Source: an uncultured Eubacteriales bacterium
Lineage (GTDB): Bacteria > Bacillota > Clostridia > Christensenellales > CAG-314
Assembly: GCA_900546875.1 (NCBI GenBank)
Contig: URET01000004.1
Location: 1 to 59,132 of the forward strand
Length of the DNA stretch: 59,132 nucleotides
Reading direction: 5' to 3'
The notes below the pieces were generated by a model. It saw only the letters and a list, made by a program, of their open reading frames with translations. It was not told the DNA's origin and did no database searches. Shown piece by piece: positions 42,603 to 51,691 of the stretch (its first letter is position 1; each line of letters starts with the position of its first letter). The position numbers were made by a program, and so were the translations under genes.

Positions 42603-43523
42603 ATGGTAAGGAAAAGAGAGGTTCTTGGCAGGATGCAATTGATCATTTCTTCGTTTATATGGGGAACATCATATCTTTTTACAAAGACCGTACAGCAGTA
42701 TATCCCTCCATTTTACTTAATGGCTTTCCGATTAAGTTTTGCATGTATATTATTGATGATGATCGGAGCAAGGCAGCTCAAGCGCATAAATCCGGGGGTA
42801 ATATGGCGCGGGGCGGTAATGGGAATTTGTCTTTTCGGAGGACTGGGGTTGCAGTCGATAGGTATAAACAGTATTTCGCCCGGGACTAGCGCGTTTCTCA
42901 GCGCAAGTTACTGTGTATTTCTGCCGTTTTTGTATTGGATTTTTACGCGTAGGCGTCCCGAATGGAGTCAGTTTGCCGGAGTAATATTATGTATGACCGG
43001 GATCGGACTGGTATCTCTGAGGGAAGGCTTTACAGTCGCCGCTGCAGATCTCATAACGGTTGCAAGCGGATTGCTGTATGCAGGACAGATGTTGTCTGCG
43101 GCGATATTTGTGAAGAAAAACGATCCGTTTTTGCTTTCTTTGGTACAGTTCATGACTGCCGCGGTACTGAGTTGGATCGTTGCGGTGTCAGCGGGTCCGT
43201 TTCCTGCCGAGATCCCGGAAGAAGCTGTGTGGCAGACGGTATATCTTGCCGTATTCTGTACCGCAATAGGATATACATTACAAAATTTCGGACAAATAAC
43301 CGTGTCGCCCACTGCGGCGGGGGTGATAGTTTCAACGGAAGCGGTATTTGCGGTATTGGTGTCAATGCTGTTTGGTGAGGAGCATCTTTCTTTGCAGATA
43401 GCGATAGGATTTGCGGTCATATTTCTGTCGCTGATAGTATCGGAAACAGGGCTGAAGTTTTTAAAGAGAAAGAAAGCGGGCGAAAATAAAAGCGAACAAA
43501 CAATTGACGATAAAGACAAATGA
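42603..43523 (+). CDS. EamA/DMT-family transporter (first copy)
   Basis: A 306-residue membrane protein with ten predicted helices in two EamA halves. The first half starts LQ/MQLIISSFIWGTSYLFTKTV and the second begins near LITVASGLLYAGQMLSA. Relatives export amino acids or other small metabolites, so the substrate is open. ATG 42603 is chosen since GGAGG lies 5 bases before it; the upstream ATG 42591 overlaps that site. A paralogue lies 120 bases downstream. Confidence 0.92.
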   Translation: MVRKREVLGRMQLIISSFIWGTSYLFTKTVQQYIPPFYLMAFRLSFACILLMMIGARQLKRINPGVIWRGAVMGICLFGGLGLQSIGINSISPGTSAFLSASYCVFLPFLYWIFTRRRPEWSQFAGVILCMTGIGLVSLREGFTVAAADLITVASGLLYAGQMLSAAIFVKKNDPFLLSLVQFMTAAVLSWIVAVSAGPFPAEIPEEAVWQTVYLAVFCTAIGYTLQNFGQITVSPTAAGVIVSTEAVFAVLVSMLFGEEHLSLQIAIGFAVIFLSLIVSETGLKFLKRKKAGENKSEQTIDDKDK

Positions 43524-43543
43524 TGATAAAATATTACGTGTCG

Positions 43544-43582
43544 GGAAAAACGGTGATCTCCGGAGATCGTTTTTCCTTTTTT
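43544..43582 (+). terminator. Terminator between the two EamA genes
   Basis: GGAAAAAC pairs with GTTTTTCC, with the palindrome GATCTCCGGAGATC inside, followed by T6. It separates the paralogues into two units or acts as an attenuator. Confidence 0.7.
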
Positions 43583-43645
43583 AAGGAGGCGGGGAGAGGC
43601 TCAGTCAGTTGATCCGCCGATTTTTGACGCACCAAGGGAATAGGT

Positions 43646-44539
43646 ATGGCGGAGAAGAAAGAAGTTATTGGAAGATTACAGCTGATAGCGGCTTCTTTAA
43701 TATGGGGCACGTCGTTCATGTTTGTAAAGACCGCGCAGGAGGAGTTTCAGCCATTTGTGCTTATGGCACTGAGACTGAGTATAGCTGCAGCGGTGTTGGG
43801 GATAGTTTTTATAAAGAAGCTGAAGGGGCTTAACAGGCAATATATATGGAGAGGTGCGATACTCGGATTCTGTTTAGCCGGTGGAATGGGTTTGCAGGCT
43901 ATGGGATTGAATTACATGTCTCCCGGAACAAACGCATTTTTAACGGCGAGTTATTGTTTGTTTCTGCCGTTTTTTGCGTGGGCGCTGACGAGAAAGCGTC
44001 CTGATATATGGAAATTTTGCGGCAGTATCATATGTCTGGCGGGGATAGGGTTAGTTTCGCTTGAAAACGATCTGAGTATCGGAGAAGGTTCATTGATAAC
44101 GGTATCGAGCGGATTGATGTACGCCGGACAAATGGCGTGTGCGTCGGTATTTGTAAAAGGAAGAGATCCGATGCTGCTGTCGATAGTGCAGTTTTTTTTC
44201 GCTGCGATTTTCGGTTGGATAATATCCGCGTTTACGGGGGGAACAATACCCGACGCGGGAACAGGTACCTGGCTGCAGGTATTATACCTTGCTGTAATAT
44301 GCACGGGAGGCGGGTATACACTGCAGTGTTACGGACAGCGCGTGGTGGATCCTTCGGTGACCGGGATAATAGTAACATTCGAGGCGGTATTTGCTGTAGT
44401 ATTTTCCGCGTTGTTTTACGGAGAGGATCTTTCGTTCAGGAGCATAGCGGGGTTTACGGTGATATTTGCAGCGTTATTGATTTCAGAAACGAAATTGAGT
44501 TTTTTGAGAAGGAAGGGGAAAACAAAGGACGGCAATTGA
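43646..44539 (+). CDS. EamA/DMT-family transporter (second copy)
   Basis: A 297-residue paralogue of the gene before it, alike through its whole length (RLQLIAASLIWGTSFMFVKTA, MSPGTNAFLTASYCLFLPF, GLMYAGQMACASVFVK). The two clearly come from a tandem duplication, old enough for wide divergence. AAGGGAATAGGT precedes ATG. Whether the two differ in substrate is not visible. Confidence 0.92.
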   Translation: MAEKKEVIGRLQLIAASLIWGTSFMFVKTAQEEFQPFVLMALRLSIAAAVLGIVFIKKLKGLNRQYIWRGAILGFCLAGGMGLQAMGLNYMSPGTNAFLTASYCLFLPFFAWALTRKRPDIWKFCGSIICLAGIGLVSLENDLSIGEGSLITVSSGLMYAGQMACASVFVKGRDPMLLSIVQFFFAAIFGWIISAFTGGTIPDAGTGTWLQVLYLAVICTGGGYTLQCYGQRVVDPSVTGIIVTFEAVFAVVFSALFYGEDLSFRSIAGFTVIFAALLISETKLSFLRRKGKTKDGN

Positions 44540-44581
44540 GGAGAGGAATTTTGTACAGTTCTGAAATTGCTTTATAAATAA

Positions 44582-44610
44582 TTGACGACAGAGGGAATAA
44601 ATGTTAAAAT
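44582..44610 (+). promoter_or_regulatory. Promoter of the yggS-lspA-rluD unit
   Basis: TTGACG and TAAAAT are 17 bp apart, 36 bases before yggS. Confidence 0.7.
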
Positions 44611-44645
44611 AATCGGGGACTGGAGGAAGAATTGCGGGGCACTTT

Positions 44646-45314
44646 ATGAAAGAAGGATTTCGTAATGTTTTTGATAGAATAGCCGCAGCCGCCGAAGAAA
44701 GCGGAAGACGGGCGGAGGATATAACTGTTATAGCCGCGACCAAAACCCGAACACCCGAAGAACTGAATGAATGCAAAATGCCCGGGCTGATCTTCGGGGA
44801 AAACAGAGTGCAGGAGTTTTTGGAGAAATTCCCGTCAGTTCCCGGGGTGACCTGGCATTTCATAGGCAGATTGCAGACCAATAAAGTCAAGTATATAATT
44901 GACAAAGTCGAGCTTATACATTCGGTGGACAGATCGGAGCTTGCGCGTGAAATAGATAAAAGAGCCGCAAGTATAGGGAAAGTGCAGGATGTGCTTCTCG
45001 AAATAAATCTCGGAGACGAAGAAAGTAAAGGCGGAGCGTCGAGAGGGGAGTTCATGAGACTGGCGGAACAGGTATGCGGCATGAAGAATATTGCCGTTAA
45101 GGGCGTAATGACCGTAATGCCGCTGATACCGATAACTTTTGACGGATATGCCTTTATGACGGAATTATTCGGAGAATGTAAAAAGGATTTTCCCGGCGCA
45201 GAGTGGAAATATATATCGGTGGGCATGAGCGACGACTTCGAAAAAGCTATAAGAGCCGGATCTAATATGGTGAGGATAGGCAGAGCGTTTTTCGGTGAGA
45301 GAAAATATAAATAA
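44646..45314 (+). CDS. PLP-binding homeostasis protein, YggS/PROSC family
   Basis: A 222-residue single-domain PLP-binding barrel. The lysine that holds the cofactor is in VIAATKTRTPEEL, with FGENRVQEFLEK, WHFIGRLQTNKVKYI and the phosphate-binding VGMSDDFEKAIRAGSNMVRIG typical of the family. It buffers free pyridoxal phosphate in the cytosol. In many Firmicutes it lies beside division and lspA genes, as here. Confidence 0.94.
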   Translation: MKEGFRNVFDRIAAAAEESGRRAEDITVIAATKTRTPEELNECKMPGLIFGENRVQEFLEKFPSVPGVTWHFIGRLQTNKVKYIIDKVELIHSVDRSELAREIDKRAASIGKVQDVLLEINLGDEESKGGASRGEFMRLAEQVCGMKNIAVKGVMTVMPLIPITFDGYAFMTELFGECKKDFPGAEWKYISVGMSDDFEKAIRAGSNMVRIGRAFFGERKYK

Positions 45315-45327
45315 CGACAACACGTTT

Positions 45328-46425
45328 ATGAGTATATATCAGAAGAATAAAAAGACTTTTTATATAATAGTAGGAGCTGTGTTTATAGCCACGCTGATCT
45401 TGGATCAGGTGACAAAATATATTTGTGAACACTATATAGGAGAAAATAAAGTAGTACCATTTCTGGGAAACTTTATGTATTTTATTTTCGTAAAGAATTA
45501 CGGCGCGTCTTTCGGGATGCTGGCAAATTGGGAATATAAAAACATCCTGTTTTTCCTTTTTACCATAATAGGCGTGCCGGTTTTTATTTATATACTTTTT
45601 CTGAGACGTAAGCAATCCATGTGGGGGACCCTCGGTATGACATTGTTGCTTTCCGGTACCATAGGAAACGCTATAGACAGAGCAATGTATTCCACCGGTT
45701 TTTTTAACGGTTACGTAAGAGATTTTATATGTGTACCGTGGTTTGCCACGTTCAATATTGCGGACAGCTGTATGTGCGTCGGAATAGCGATGGTGATACT
45801 TTCCATGCTGTTTTTCGATACTGACGCCATTTTCGGCAGGCAGAAGAGTGCGGAGAAGGAGTATTTTTCGGAAAGGAAAGCCTTGTCGGAAGATCCCGGG
45901 ACCGAGAGTGAGAGTACAGGTGATAATCTTTTGGGAAGACAAAACTGCATAGAGCGTTCGGATGAGGAAATTTCAGCTGACGCCGATCCGGGAGAGGAAA
46001 ATTTACCGGAAAACCCGGAGGCTGATACGGCTGATTCGGGAGAGGAAAATTTACCGGAAAACTTGAAGGCTGATACGGCTGATCAGGGAAAAGAAAATTC
46101 ATCGGAGAACCCGGAGGATAATACGGCTGAGACCGACCGAACGGAAGCAGCAACGGAAATCGGCAAAAAGGAGAAGGGAGAAAAAGCCGAAGCAGTTTTA
46201 TATGAAGAAGATCAGCTGCCGGTTTTCGAAGAACTCGATTTTGAAATGATAGATGCGCTAGACGATGAATCCGTTTCCGGAGAAAAGCCGGTGCCGGAGG
46301 CAGAAAAAAGAAGGACAGAAGAAGCTGTCGTGCCGAAAGGGTCGGATGGAGATCCCGCAGCCGATAAAGCGAACGATGAAGTTTTGAATACAGAAACATC
46401 TGGCAAAGAAAAGAGTCATGAATGA
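45328..46425 (+). CDS. lspA: Lipoprotein signal peptidase with long acidic tail
   Basis: A 365-residue protein. Residues 1 to about 165 form the LspA membrane peptidase with four helices. Catalytic aspartates are Asp117 in GNAIDR and Asp146 in FNIAD. It cuts prolipoproteins before the lipidated cysteine. Residues 170-365 are an extra, highly acidic, disordered cytosolic tail holding three imperfect copies of a 15-16-residue unit (GEENLPEN..ADTAD). Typical LspA ends near residue 160. Start is uncertain: ATG 45328 or GTG 45295, neither with a clear ribosome site. The end overlaps rluD by 8 bases. Confidence 0.92.
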   Translation: MSIYQKNKKTFYIIVGAVFIATLILDQVTKYICEHYIGENKVVPFLGNFMYFIFVKNYGASFGMLANWEYKNILFFLFTIIGVPVFIYILFLRRKQSMWGTLGMTLLLSGTIGNAIDRAMYSTGFFNGYVRDFICVPWFATFNIADSCMCVGIAMVILSMLFFDTDAIFGRQKSAEKEYFSERKALSEDPGTESESTGDNLLGRQNCIERSDEEISADADPGEENLPENPEADTADSGEENLPENLKADTADQGKENSSENPEDNTAETDRTEAATEIGKKEKGEKAEAVLYEEDQLPVFEELDFEMIDALDDESVSGEKPVPEAEKRRTEEAVVPKGSDGDPAADKANDEVLNTETSGKEKSHE

Positions 46426-47356
46426 GTTTATCACATTGATTGCCGATAAGACCGACGAAGGCAAAAGGATCGATGCGTATATAGCCGCAGAGGCTGAAGA
46501 GCTGTCGCGTTCCCGCGCGGCTTTTTTGATTGGCGAGGGACGCGTGCTCCGTAACGGAAAGGTCTGTAAAAAAAACGATCTGATGAAATCGGGCGACTGT
46601 GTTGAAATAGAGATCCCGCAGCTTGCGGAAACAGATATCCTGCCGGAGGACATCCCGATAGAAACGGTATATGAAAACAATGATTTTGCGGTAATAAACA
46701 AGAAGCAGGGGATGGTAGTGCATCCGGCAGGGGGCGTAAGGACAGGAACGTTAGTGAACGCTTTATTGTTCAGATTCAGGGACCTCTCGGGTATCAACGG
46801 AGAAATCAGACCGGGGATCGTGCATCGTCTTGATAAGGACACAAGCGGACTGATGGTGATCGCGAAAAACGACACGGCTCACAGAGCGCTTGCCGCACAA
46901 ATAGCGTCGAAAGAGTGCAGAAGGGTATACTATGCATTACTTGAGGGAGTAGTAAAAGAGGACGAGGGCATGATCGATATGCCCATAGGCAGGAGCCGCA
47001 AGGACAGGAAGAAAATGGCGGTGGACAAAGACGGAAAAAGTGCCGTAACACTGTTTAACGTACTTGAGAGATTCCGCAATAATACATTAATGCGTTTTGA
47101 GCTTAAGACAGGCCGAACGCATCAGATACGAGTGCACGCCAAGTATATCGGGCATCCGGTGGTAGGAGATCCCGTATACGGTTACGCGACGCAGAGATTC
47201 AGACTTAACGGACAGTTGCTTCATTCAAAAGAATTGTATCTTACCGACATGAAAGGAGAACGCATGAAGTTTGAAAGCGAACTTCCCGACTATTTTACCT
47301 GTGTCCTTGATATATTGGAGAAAACCGAGAAAACGGGATCGAAAAAGCTTGACTGA
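46418..47356 (+). CDS. rluD: RluD-family pseudouridine synthase
   Basis: A 312-residue enzyme that turns uridines of 23S rRNA into pseudouridine. An N-terminal S4 RNA-binding domain (GKRIDAYIAAEAEELSRSRA) precedes the catalytic domain with the active Asp in HRLDKDTSGLMV. KTGRTHQIRVH and GDPVYG motifs follow. The lspA-rluD neighbourhood is usual in Firmicutes. Start ATG 46418 lies inside the last lspA codons. Confidence 0.95.
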   Translation: MNEFITLIADKTDEGKRIDAYIAAEAEELSRSRAAFLIGEGRVLRNGKVCKKNDLMKSGDCVEIEIPQLAETDILPEDIPIETVYENNDFAVINKKQGMVVHPAGGVRTGTLVNALLFRFRDLSGINGEIRPGIVHRLDKDTSGLMVIAKNDTAHRALAAQIASKECRRVYYALLEGVVKEDEGMIDMPIGRSRKDRKKMAVDKDGKSAVTLFNVLERFRNNTLMRFELKTGRTHQIRVHAKYIGHPVVGDPVYGYATQRFRLNGQLLHSKELYLTDMKGERMKFESELPDYFTCVLDILEKTEKTGSKKLD

Positions 47357-47417
47357 GGCATAAAGGGATAAAAGGGGATTGTTTTTTGCGATTTAATTTC
47401 AGAATGGTTCAAATCGA

Positions 47418-47446
47418 TTGACAGCAAGGCAAGTATAATGTATAAT
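47418..47446 (+). promoter_or_regulatory. Promoter of the small membrane protein
   Basis: Perfect TTGACA and perfect TATAAT, 17 bp apart, about 45 bases before the start codon. Confidence 0.85.
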
Positions 47447-47490
47447 AAAGAGGTTAATGACTCCTGAAGGAGAGAACATAGAGGTAGCAT

Positions 47491-47826
47491 ATGCAAAAAT
47501 ATCAAAGAATATTTGAGAAAACGATTCTCATATTGGTGCTTGCGGCTTTAGTGCTTGCGGTTTTCGGTTTAATATTTTCCGACAACGCGGTTTCATACGC
47601 GGGGATAATAGTATTGATGCTTGTAGCCGTTGCTTATGCGGTCATGCAGATCATAATCTATTTGACAAATAAAAATAAAGAAGAAAGCCGGAGTTTAATG
47701 TTGTTGGCAATAATCACGACATTGGTAGCGTTGCTGGTGGTGTGCGCCGGTATACTTGTCATGACAGGCAAGCTTTTCCCGAACGGAGTTTTCTCGTCGG
47801 TATGGACTGGGAAATTTATAAAATAA
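47491..47826 (+). CDS. Small three-helix membrane protein, unknown function
   Basis: A 111-residue protein with three hydrophobic segments (about residues 12-29, 35-58 and 69-92) and short charged loops (NKNKEESR between the second and third). No family was recognised. A consensus promoter upstream and a terminator downstream make it a strongly expressed single-gene unit, so it is likely real. AGAGGTAGCAT before ATG gives a plausible ribosome site. Confidence 0.75.
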   Translation: MQKYQRIFEKTILILVLAALVLAVFGLIFSDNAVSYAGIIVLMLVAVAYAVMQIIIYLTNKNKEESRSLMLLAIITTLVALLVVCAGILVMTGKLFPNGVFSSVWTGKFIK

Positions 47827-47837
47827 AAGGATTTCCG

Positions 47838-47859
47838 AGCTGCCGGCAGGCAGCTTTTT
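47838..47859 (+). terminator. Terminator of the small membrane protein
   Basis: AGCTGCC pairs with GGCAGCT around GGCA, then TTTT. Confidence 0.85.
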
Positions 47860-47877
47860 AAGGCTGAGAATAAGATC

Positions 47878-47907
47878 AAAAAAGCCGTCGGTACCGCCGA
47901 CGGCTTT
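47878..47907 (-). terminator. Terminator of rqcH
   Basis: On the minus strand, GCCGTCGG pairs with CCGACGGC around a 5-base loop, then six U. It faces the preceding terminator in a convergent gap. Confidence 0.85.
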
Positions 47908-47923
47908 ATGTTGTCGGACAAGA

Positions 47924-49642
47924 TCATGCCTTATCCGATAAAAGCTCCGCGTGTCTGTCGGGCAGGACAATGATCGTACTTTGTTCCGAATAATGTACGA
48001 ATCCGGGTTTGGATCCGTTAGGCCGTTTTACGAAACGGCGCAAAGTCGTATCTATCGGGGTTTTGCCGGACATGCGTGCCTGCGAATAAAATGCGGTAAT
48101 TTCCGCGGCCGTTTGAATGACATGATCCGGCACCGTTTTTTTATCGGGATTTGAAATGATCACATGGGAAGAATGGATGTCTTTGGCATGCAGCCAGATA
48201 TCGTCGGGGAGAGCGAGTCTGAACGTGACATAAGCATTTTGAGTGTTGTTTTTCCCGGCGTAAACGGTAAAGCCGTCGATTTTATAGATCAGAGGTATGA
48301 CGGTAGCGGATTTTTTGTTTCCGGAAGCAGCTTTCTTTTCCGATTTATTGCCTCTCAGCAGATTATTTTCCTCGAGTTCGGCATAAATCTGTGCAAGGTC
48401 ATCGGGGTCGGTGCAGTAGCGCAGCGATTCGGATACCGAGATGAGATAGTTCAGCGTTTCTTCATTTTCATGCAGAAGTGTTTTAGTGAAGTCGGCGGTT
48501 TTTTTCAGTTTGGCAGCCTTTTTGAAATACGACTGAGCATTAGCCTGAGGAGAAAGCAAAGGGTCCAGAAGGATAGTTATTTCGGAATTATCGGTAAAGT
48601 AGTTTTCGGCGATCAAAAGCGTGTCGCCTTTGCGGATGCGGTAAAGATTACTGAGGATGATATTGCCGATATCCTGCATTTCACAGGATTTTTCCGATTG
48701 TAAAAGGGCTTCTTTTTGCAAGGCGATCTTTTTTTCGGTACGGGCAAGTGCGTTTTTAACGACAGTATTAATATGCCTGGCTTTTTCGGAATAACGCTGT
48801 TGGAGATCCTTTTTATTATAGAAGATATCAAAAGCTTCGTTTAAGGAGGGAAAATATTCCAAGCGATTATTTTTGGAAGCGTAAACAACAGGAAAAACGT
48901 CCAGGTAGTTACCTTGTTTATCAACTACTATGTTTGGCGTAGTATTCTGAAGTTTTTTCATGAAGGAAGAGAAGGCTGTCTGTATGTCGGAAGCGGAGGG
49001 AGAAGACGGGATAGACAAAGCTATTTCGTGGAGTGTATCTCTGCTGACGCCCATGACGTTATCGTTGAGAGCATATTCCGGGTTTTCGGTGCCGGCGCAG
49101 AGAGCGGCGAGCCTTACGAAGTCGTCAGGTGGAATTTTATTCTGAGAAGGCAGGAAGGAGTAAGTAAGTCCGGGGAGAAGGCGGCGTTCGCCCAGTGAGT
49201 CGAGCGGAGCTCTTTTAAGGGAATCGAATATTTTAAAATTTTCGTCGGTGAGGATCAAATTGGCTGATTTACCGGTAAGTTCAATTATGAGGTGGCACAG
49301 ATAAGGGTAACCCAGGTCGTTGAAAGCCGTGAAGCAGAAATCGGCAGCTCTTTCAAAGGGTTGCTGAGTTACGGAATTAAGAACCGCGTTGTCAAGATGT
49401 TTTCGGAGGAGCATGCAGAAGGAGGGAGCGGTCTGAGGAGCGGAGAAGGTTTTTTCGGTGATGTGCATTCTGCACACATTTGAGTTAGTGCAGAGGAGGA
49501 GTTTGAAATTTTTCCGGTCCTTGTAAATGGTGAGGATGATTTCATCTTTTTCGGGTTGGATTATGCGAGTAATTTTACCGCCCTTCAAAGCGGAGTTCAG
49601 TTCGCGTACGATAACCGAGTAAGCAAGAGCGTCAGCAGCCAT
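47924..49642 (-). CDS. rqcH: NFACT-family ribosome quality-control protein RqcH
   Basis: A 572-residue protein that binds stalled 50S-peptidyl-tRNA complexes and adds alanine tails to mark nascent chains for degradation. N-terminal NFACT-N domain (MAADALAYSVIVRELNSAL, ELTGKSANLILTDEN), a middle coiled coil, and the C-terminal NFACT-R domain (WLHAKDIHSSHVIIS, then GFVHYSEQSTIIVLP). The start at 49642 has GAGAGG 4 bases upstream. Older annotations call it fibronectin-binding protein. It lies divergent to the tig-clpP-clpX-lon operon, which carries proteases that could take its products. Confidence 0.93.
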   Translation of the reverse strand: MAADALAYSVIVRELNSALKGGKITRIIQPEKDEIILTIYKDRKNFKLLLCTNSNVCRMHITEKTFSAPQTAPSFCMLLRKHLDNAVLNSVTQQPFERAADFCFTAFNDLGYPYLCHLIIELTGKSANLILTDENFKIFDSLKRAPLDSLGERRLLPGLTYSFLPSQNKIPPDDFVRLAALCAGTENPEYALNDNVMGVSRDTLHEIALSIPSSPSASDIQTAFSSFMKKLQNTTPNIVVDKQGNYLDVFPVVYASKNNRLEYFPSLNEAFDIFYNKKDLQQRYSEKARHINTVVKNALARTEKKIALQKEALLQSEKSCEMQDIGNIILSNLYRIRKGDTLLIAENYFTDNSEITILLDPLLSPQANAQSYFKKAAKLKKTADFTKTLLHENEETLNYLISVSESLRYCTDPDDLAQIYAELEENNLLRGNKSEKKAASGNKKSATVIPLIYKIDGFTVYAGKNNTQNAYVTFRLALPDDIWLHAKDIHSSHVIISNPDKKTVPDHVIQTAAEITAFYSQARMSGKTPIDTTLRRFVKRPNGSKPGFVHYSEQSTIIVLPDRHAELLSDKA

Positions 49643-49690
49643 GATACCTCTCAGAGTAAAATAAATATTCAAAAATAAATTTGTTCAGTT

Positions 49691-49719
49691 ATTATACACC
49701 AATATAGGAAATAACACAA
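49691..49719 (-). promoter_or_regulatory. Promoter of rqcH
   Basis: On the minus strand, TTGTGT (49719-49714) and TATAAT (49696-49691) are 17 bp apart. It is 11 bp from the divergent tig promoter. Confidence 0.65.
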
Positions 49720-49729
49720 CAAAAAATGT

Positions 49730-49758
49730 TTGCTTAATTGAGTGTGATGTGATATAAT
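49730..49758 (+). promoter_or_regulatory. Promoter of the tig-clpP-clpX operon
   Basis: TTGCTT and perfect TATAAT, 17 bp apart, 38 bases before the start codon. No CIRCE or CtsR-like operator was seen. Confidence 0.75.
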
Positions 49759-49796
49759 TTAATACCGTGAATATGCTGATTAGCAGAGGAGGATTT

Positions 49797-51083
49797 ATGA
49801 AATATACATTAGAGAAGAAAGATACGTCTGTGATCGTGAAGATAGAGATCACGCCGGAAGAGTGGGCAAAGTACACGGACGAGGCTTTTGAAAAGAACAA
49901 AGCTTCTTATCAGCACGCCGGATTCAGGAAGGGGCATGTACCCCGCAAGGTGATGGAGAGTGTATACGGGCCGCGTTTTCTGGATGAAGACGCTTTGGAT
50001 ATATGTTTCGGACTTTATTATTCCGAGGCGCTTGAAAGTGACAGGACGATAGAAGTTATCGATCATCCGTCGTTGAATGAATTTCGTCATGAGGATAACG
50101 GAAGCGTGACGGTAGTGGCTCAGGCGCCGATAAAGCCGGAGGTAAAGCTCGGGGCTTATACCGGTCTTACGGTAGAGAAGTCTGACAGGAAGGTATCCGA
50201 GGAAGAATTTATGGCCGAGACGAAGCGGATCATGGAGAGGTATTCGAGGATGACCGAAGTAAGCGGAAGGGGCGTTGAAGAAGGAGACGAAGTCACCATA
50301 GATTATTCCGGGAAGGTAGACGGAGTTGTTTTTGAAGGCGGCACTGCCGAGAATCAGAGGCTTGTTATCGGATCAGGGAGGTTCATTCCGGGATTTGAGG
50401 AGCAGCTTGTGGGGATGAATACGGGGGACGAGAAGGATATAAACGTAAAATTCCCCGAGGAGTATCATGCCGAGCATTTGAAGGGCAAGGACAGTGTTTT
50501 TCATGTAAAGCTCCACAAGATAGAGAAGAAGGAGGTCCCTGAGCTTACAGACGAATTCGTCAAGGACATCAGTGAATTTGAGAGTGCCGAAGAGTACAGA
50601 AACGACGTTATGAAGCGGATGACGGCCGATAAGGAAAAAAGAGCCGAGACTCTCGATGAAAACAAATTGGTGGATATGATCGTAGACAATGCGGAAGTAG
50701 CGCAGTCAGACGTACTTGTCGAGAAGGAGATAGATTATTATTTGCAGGATTTCGAAAGGATGTTGAAGGCGCAGGGTATAAAACTCAACGATTATGTTAA
50801 GTATACGGGAGAAAATATCCAGTCGATGAGGGATGCAAACAGAGAAAGAGCTGTAAAGAACGTCAAGAGTCAGCTGGTGATAGACGCGATAATAGAGAAG
50901 GAGAAGTTACAAGCTACAGACGAACAGATTGAAGAACAGATAGTATCTGCAGCAAAGGAAGCGGCCAAAGAACCTGAAGAATACAAGAAAGATCTGCCTC
51001 AGGGCGCGAGAGGGTACTTTGCCAGACAGGCAACGGTAAAGAATTTCTTTGATTTTATAAAAGCTAATAATAAATTTGAATAA
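49797..51083 (+). CDS. tig: Trigger factor
   Basis: A 428-residue ribosome-bound chaperone. The N-terminal ribosome-binding domain contains GFRKGHVPRKV (the ribosome-docking loop). A FKBP-type prolyl isomerase domain spans about residues 155-250 (VTIDYSGKVDGVVFEGG, FIPGFEEQLVGM), and the C-terminal chaperone arms end the protein. AGGAGGATTT precedes ATG 49797. Leads the protein quality-control operon. Confidence 0.96.
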   Translation: MKYTLEKKDTSVIVKIEITPEEWAKYTDEAFEKNKASYQHAGFRKGHVPRKVMESVYGPRFLDEDALDICFGLYYSEALESDRTIEVIDHPSLNEFRHEDNGSVTVVAQAPIKPEVKLGAYTGLTVEKSDRKVSEEEFMAETKRIMERYSRMTEVSGRGVEEGDEVTIDYSGKVDGVVFEGGTAENQRLVIGSGRFIPGFEEQLVGMNTGDEKDINVKFPEEYHAEHLKGKDSVFHVKLHKIEKKEVPELTDEFVKDISEFESAEEYRNDVMKRMTADKEKRAETLDENKLVDMIVDNAEVAQSDVLVEKEIDYYLQDFERMLKAQGIKLNDYVKYTGENIQSMRDANRERAVKNVKSQLVIDAIIEKEKLQATDEQIEEQIVSAAKEAAKEPEEYKKDLPQGARGYFARQATVKNFFDFIKANNKFE

Positions 51084-51097
51084 AAACCGGAGGAAAT

Positions 51098-51691
51098 ATG
51101 GAAAATAGTTTCGTGAAGACTGATATTTTTTCACTGATGCTTGAAGACAGGATATTGTTTCTGAGCGGTGAAGTAAACGAAATATCGGCTAACGATATAA
51201 TAACAAAACTGCTTTATCTTGAGAGTAAAGACAGAGATAACGATATCTGTCTTTATATCAACAGTCCGGGCGGATCGGTATCCGACGGGTTGGCGATTTA
51301 CGACACGATGAAGTATATAAAATGCGACGTATCGACCATATGTATAGGGATGGCGTGCAGCATGGGCGCATTTTTACTGAGTTCCGGTACGAAAGGAAAA
51401 AGGTTTGCGCTGCCTAACAGCGAGATAATGATACATCAGCCGTTGAGCGGAGCGAGAGGACAGGTCAGCGATATTGAGATAATAGCTCAAAGGCTGATAA
51501 AAACGAAAGAAAGGCTGAACAGAATACTTGCCGAAAATTGCAATCAGCCATATGAGAGGATTGCGGCGGATTCAGACAGGGATTATTATATGGACGCTGA
51601 AGACGCGGTCGCATACGGTATAATAGATAAAGTTTTGTATACGCGTAAGACGATCGGCAAGGTATCGGAGGAGGTAAATAAGCAGAAATGA
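51098..51691 (+). CDS. clpP: ATP-dependent Clp protease proteolytic subunit
   Basis: A 197-residue serine protease that forms the barrel degrading proteins fed by ClpX. Catalytic Ser in GMACSMGAFLL, His in EIMIHQPLSGARGQ and Asp in DSDRDYYM are intact. GGAGG precedes ATG. The last 4 bases overlap clpX. Confidence 0.97.
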   Translation: MENSFVKTDIFSLMLEDRILFLSGEVNEISANDIITKLLYLESKDRDNDICLYINSPGGSVSDGLAIYDTMKYIKCDVSTICIGMACSMGAFLLSSGTKGKRFALPNSEIMIHQPLSGARGQVSDIEIIAQRLIKTKERLNRILAENCNQPYERIAADSDRDYYMDAEDAVAYGIIDKVLYTRKTIGKVSEEVNKQK

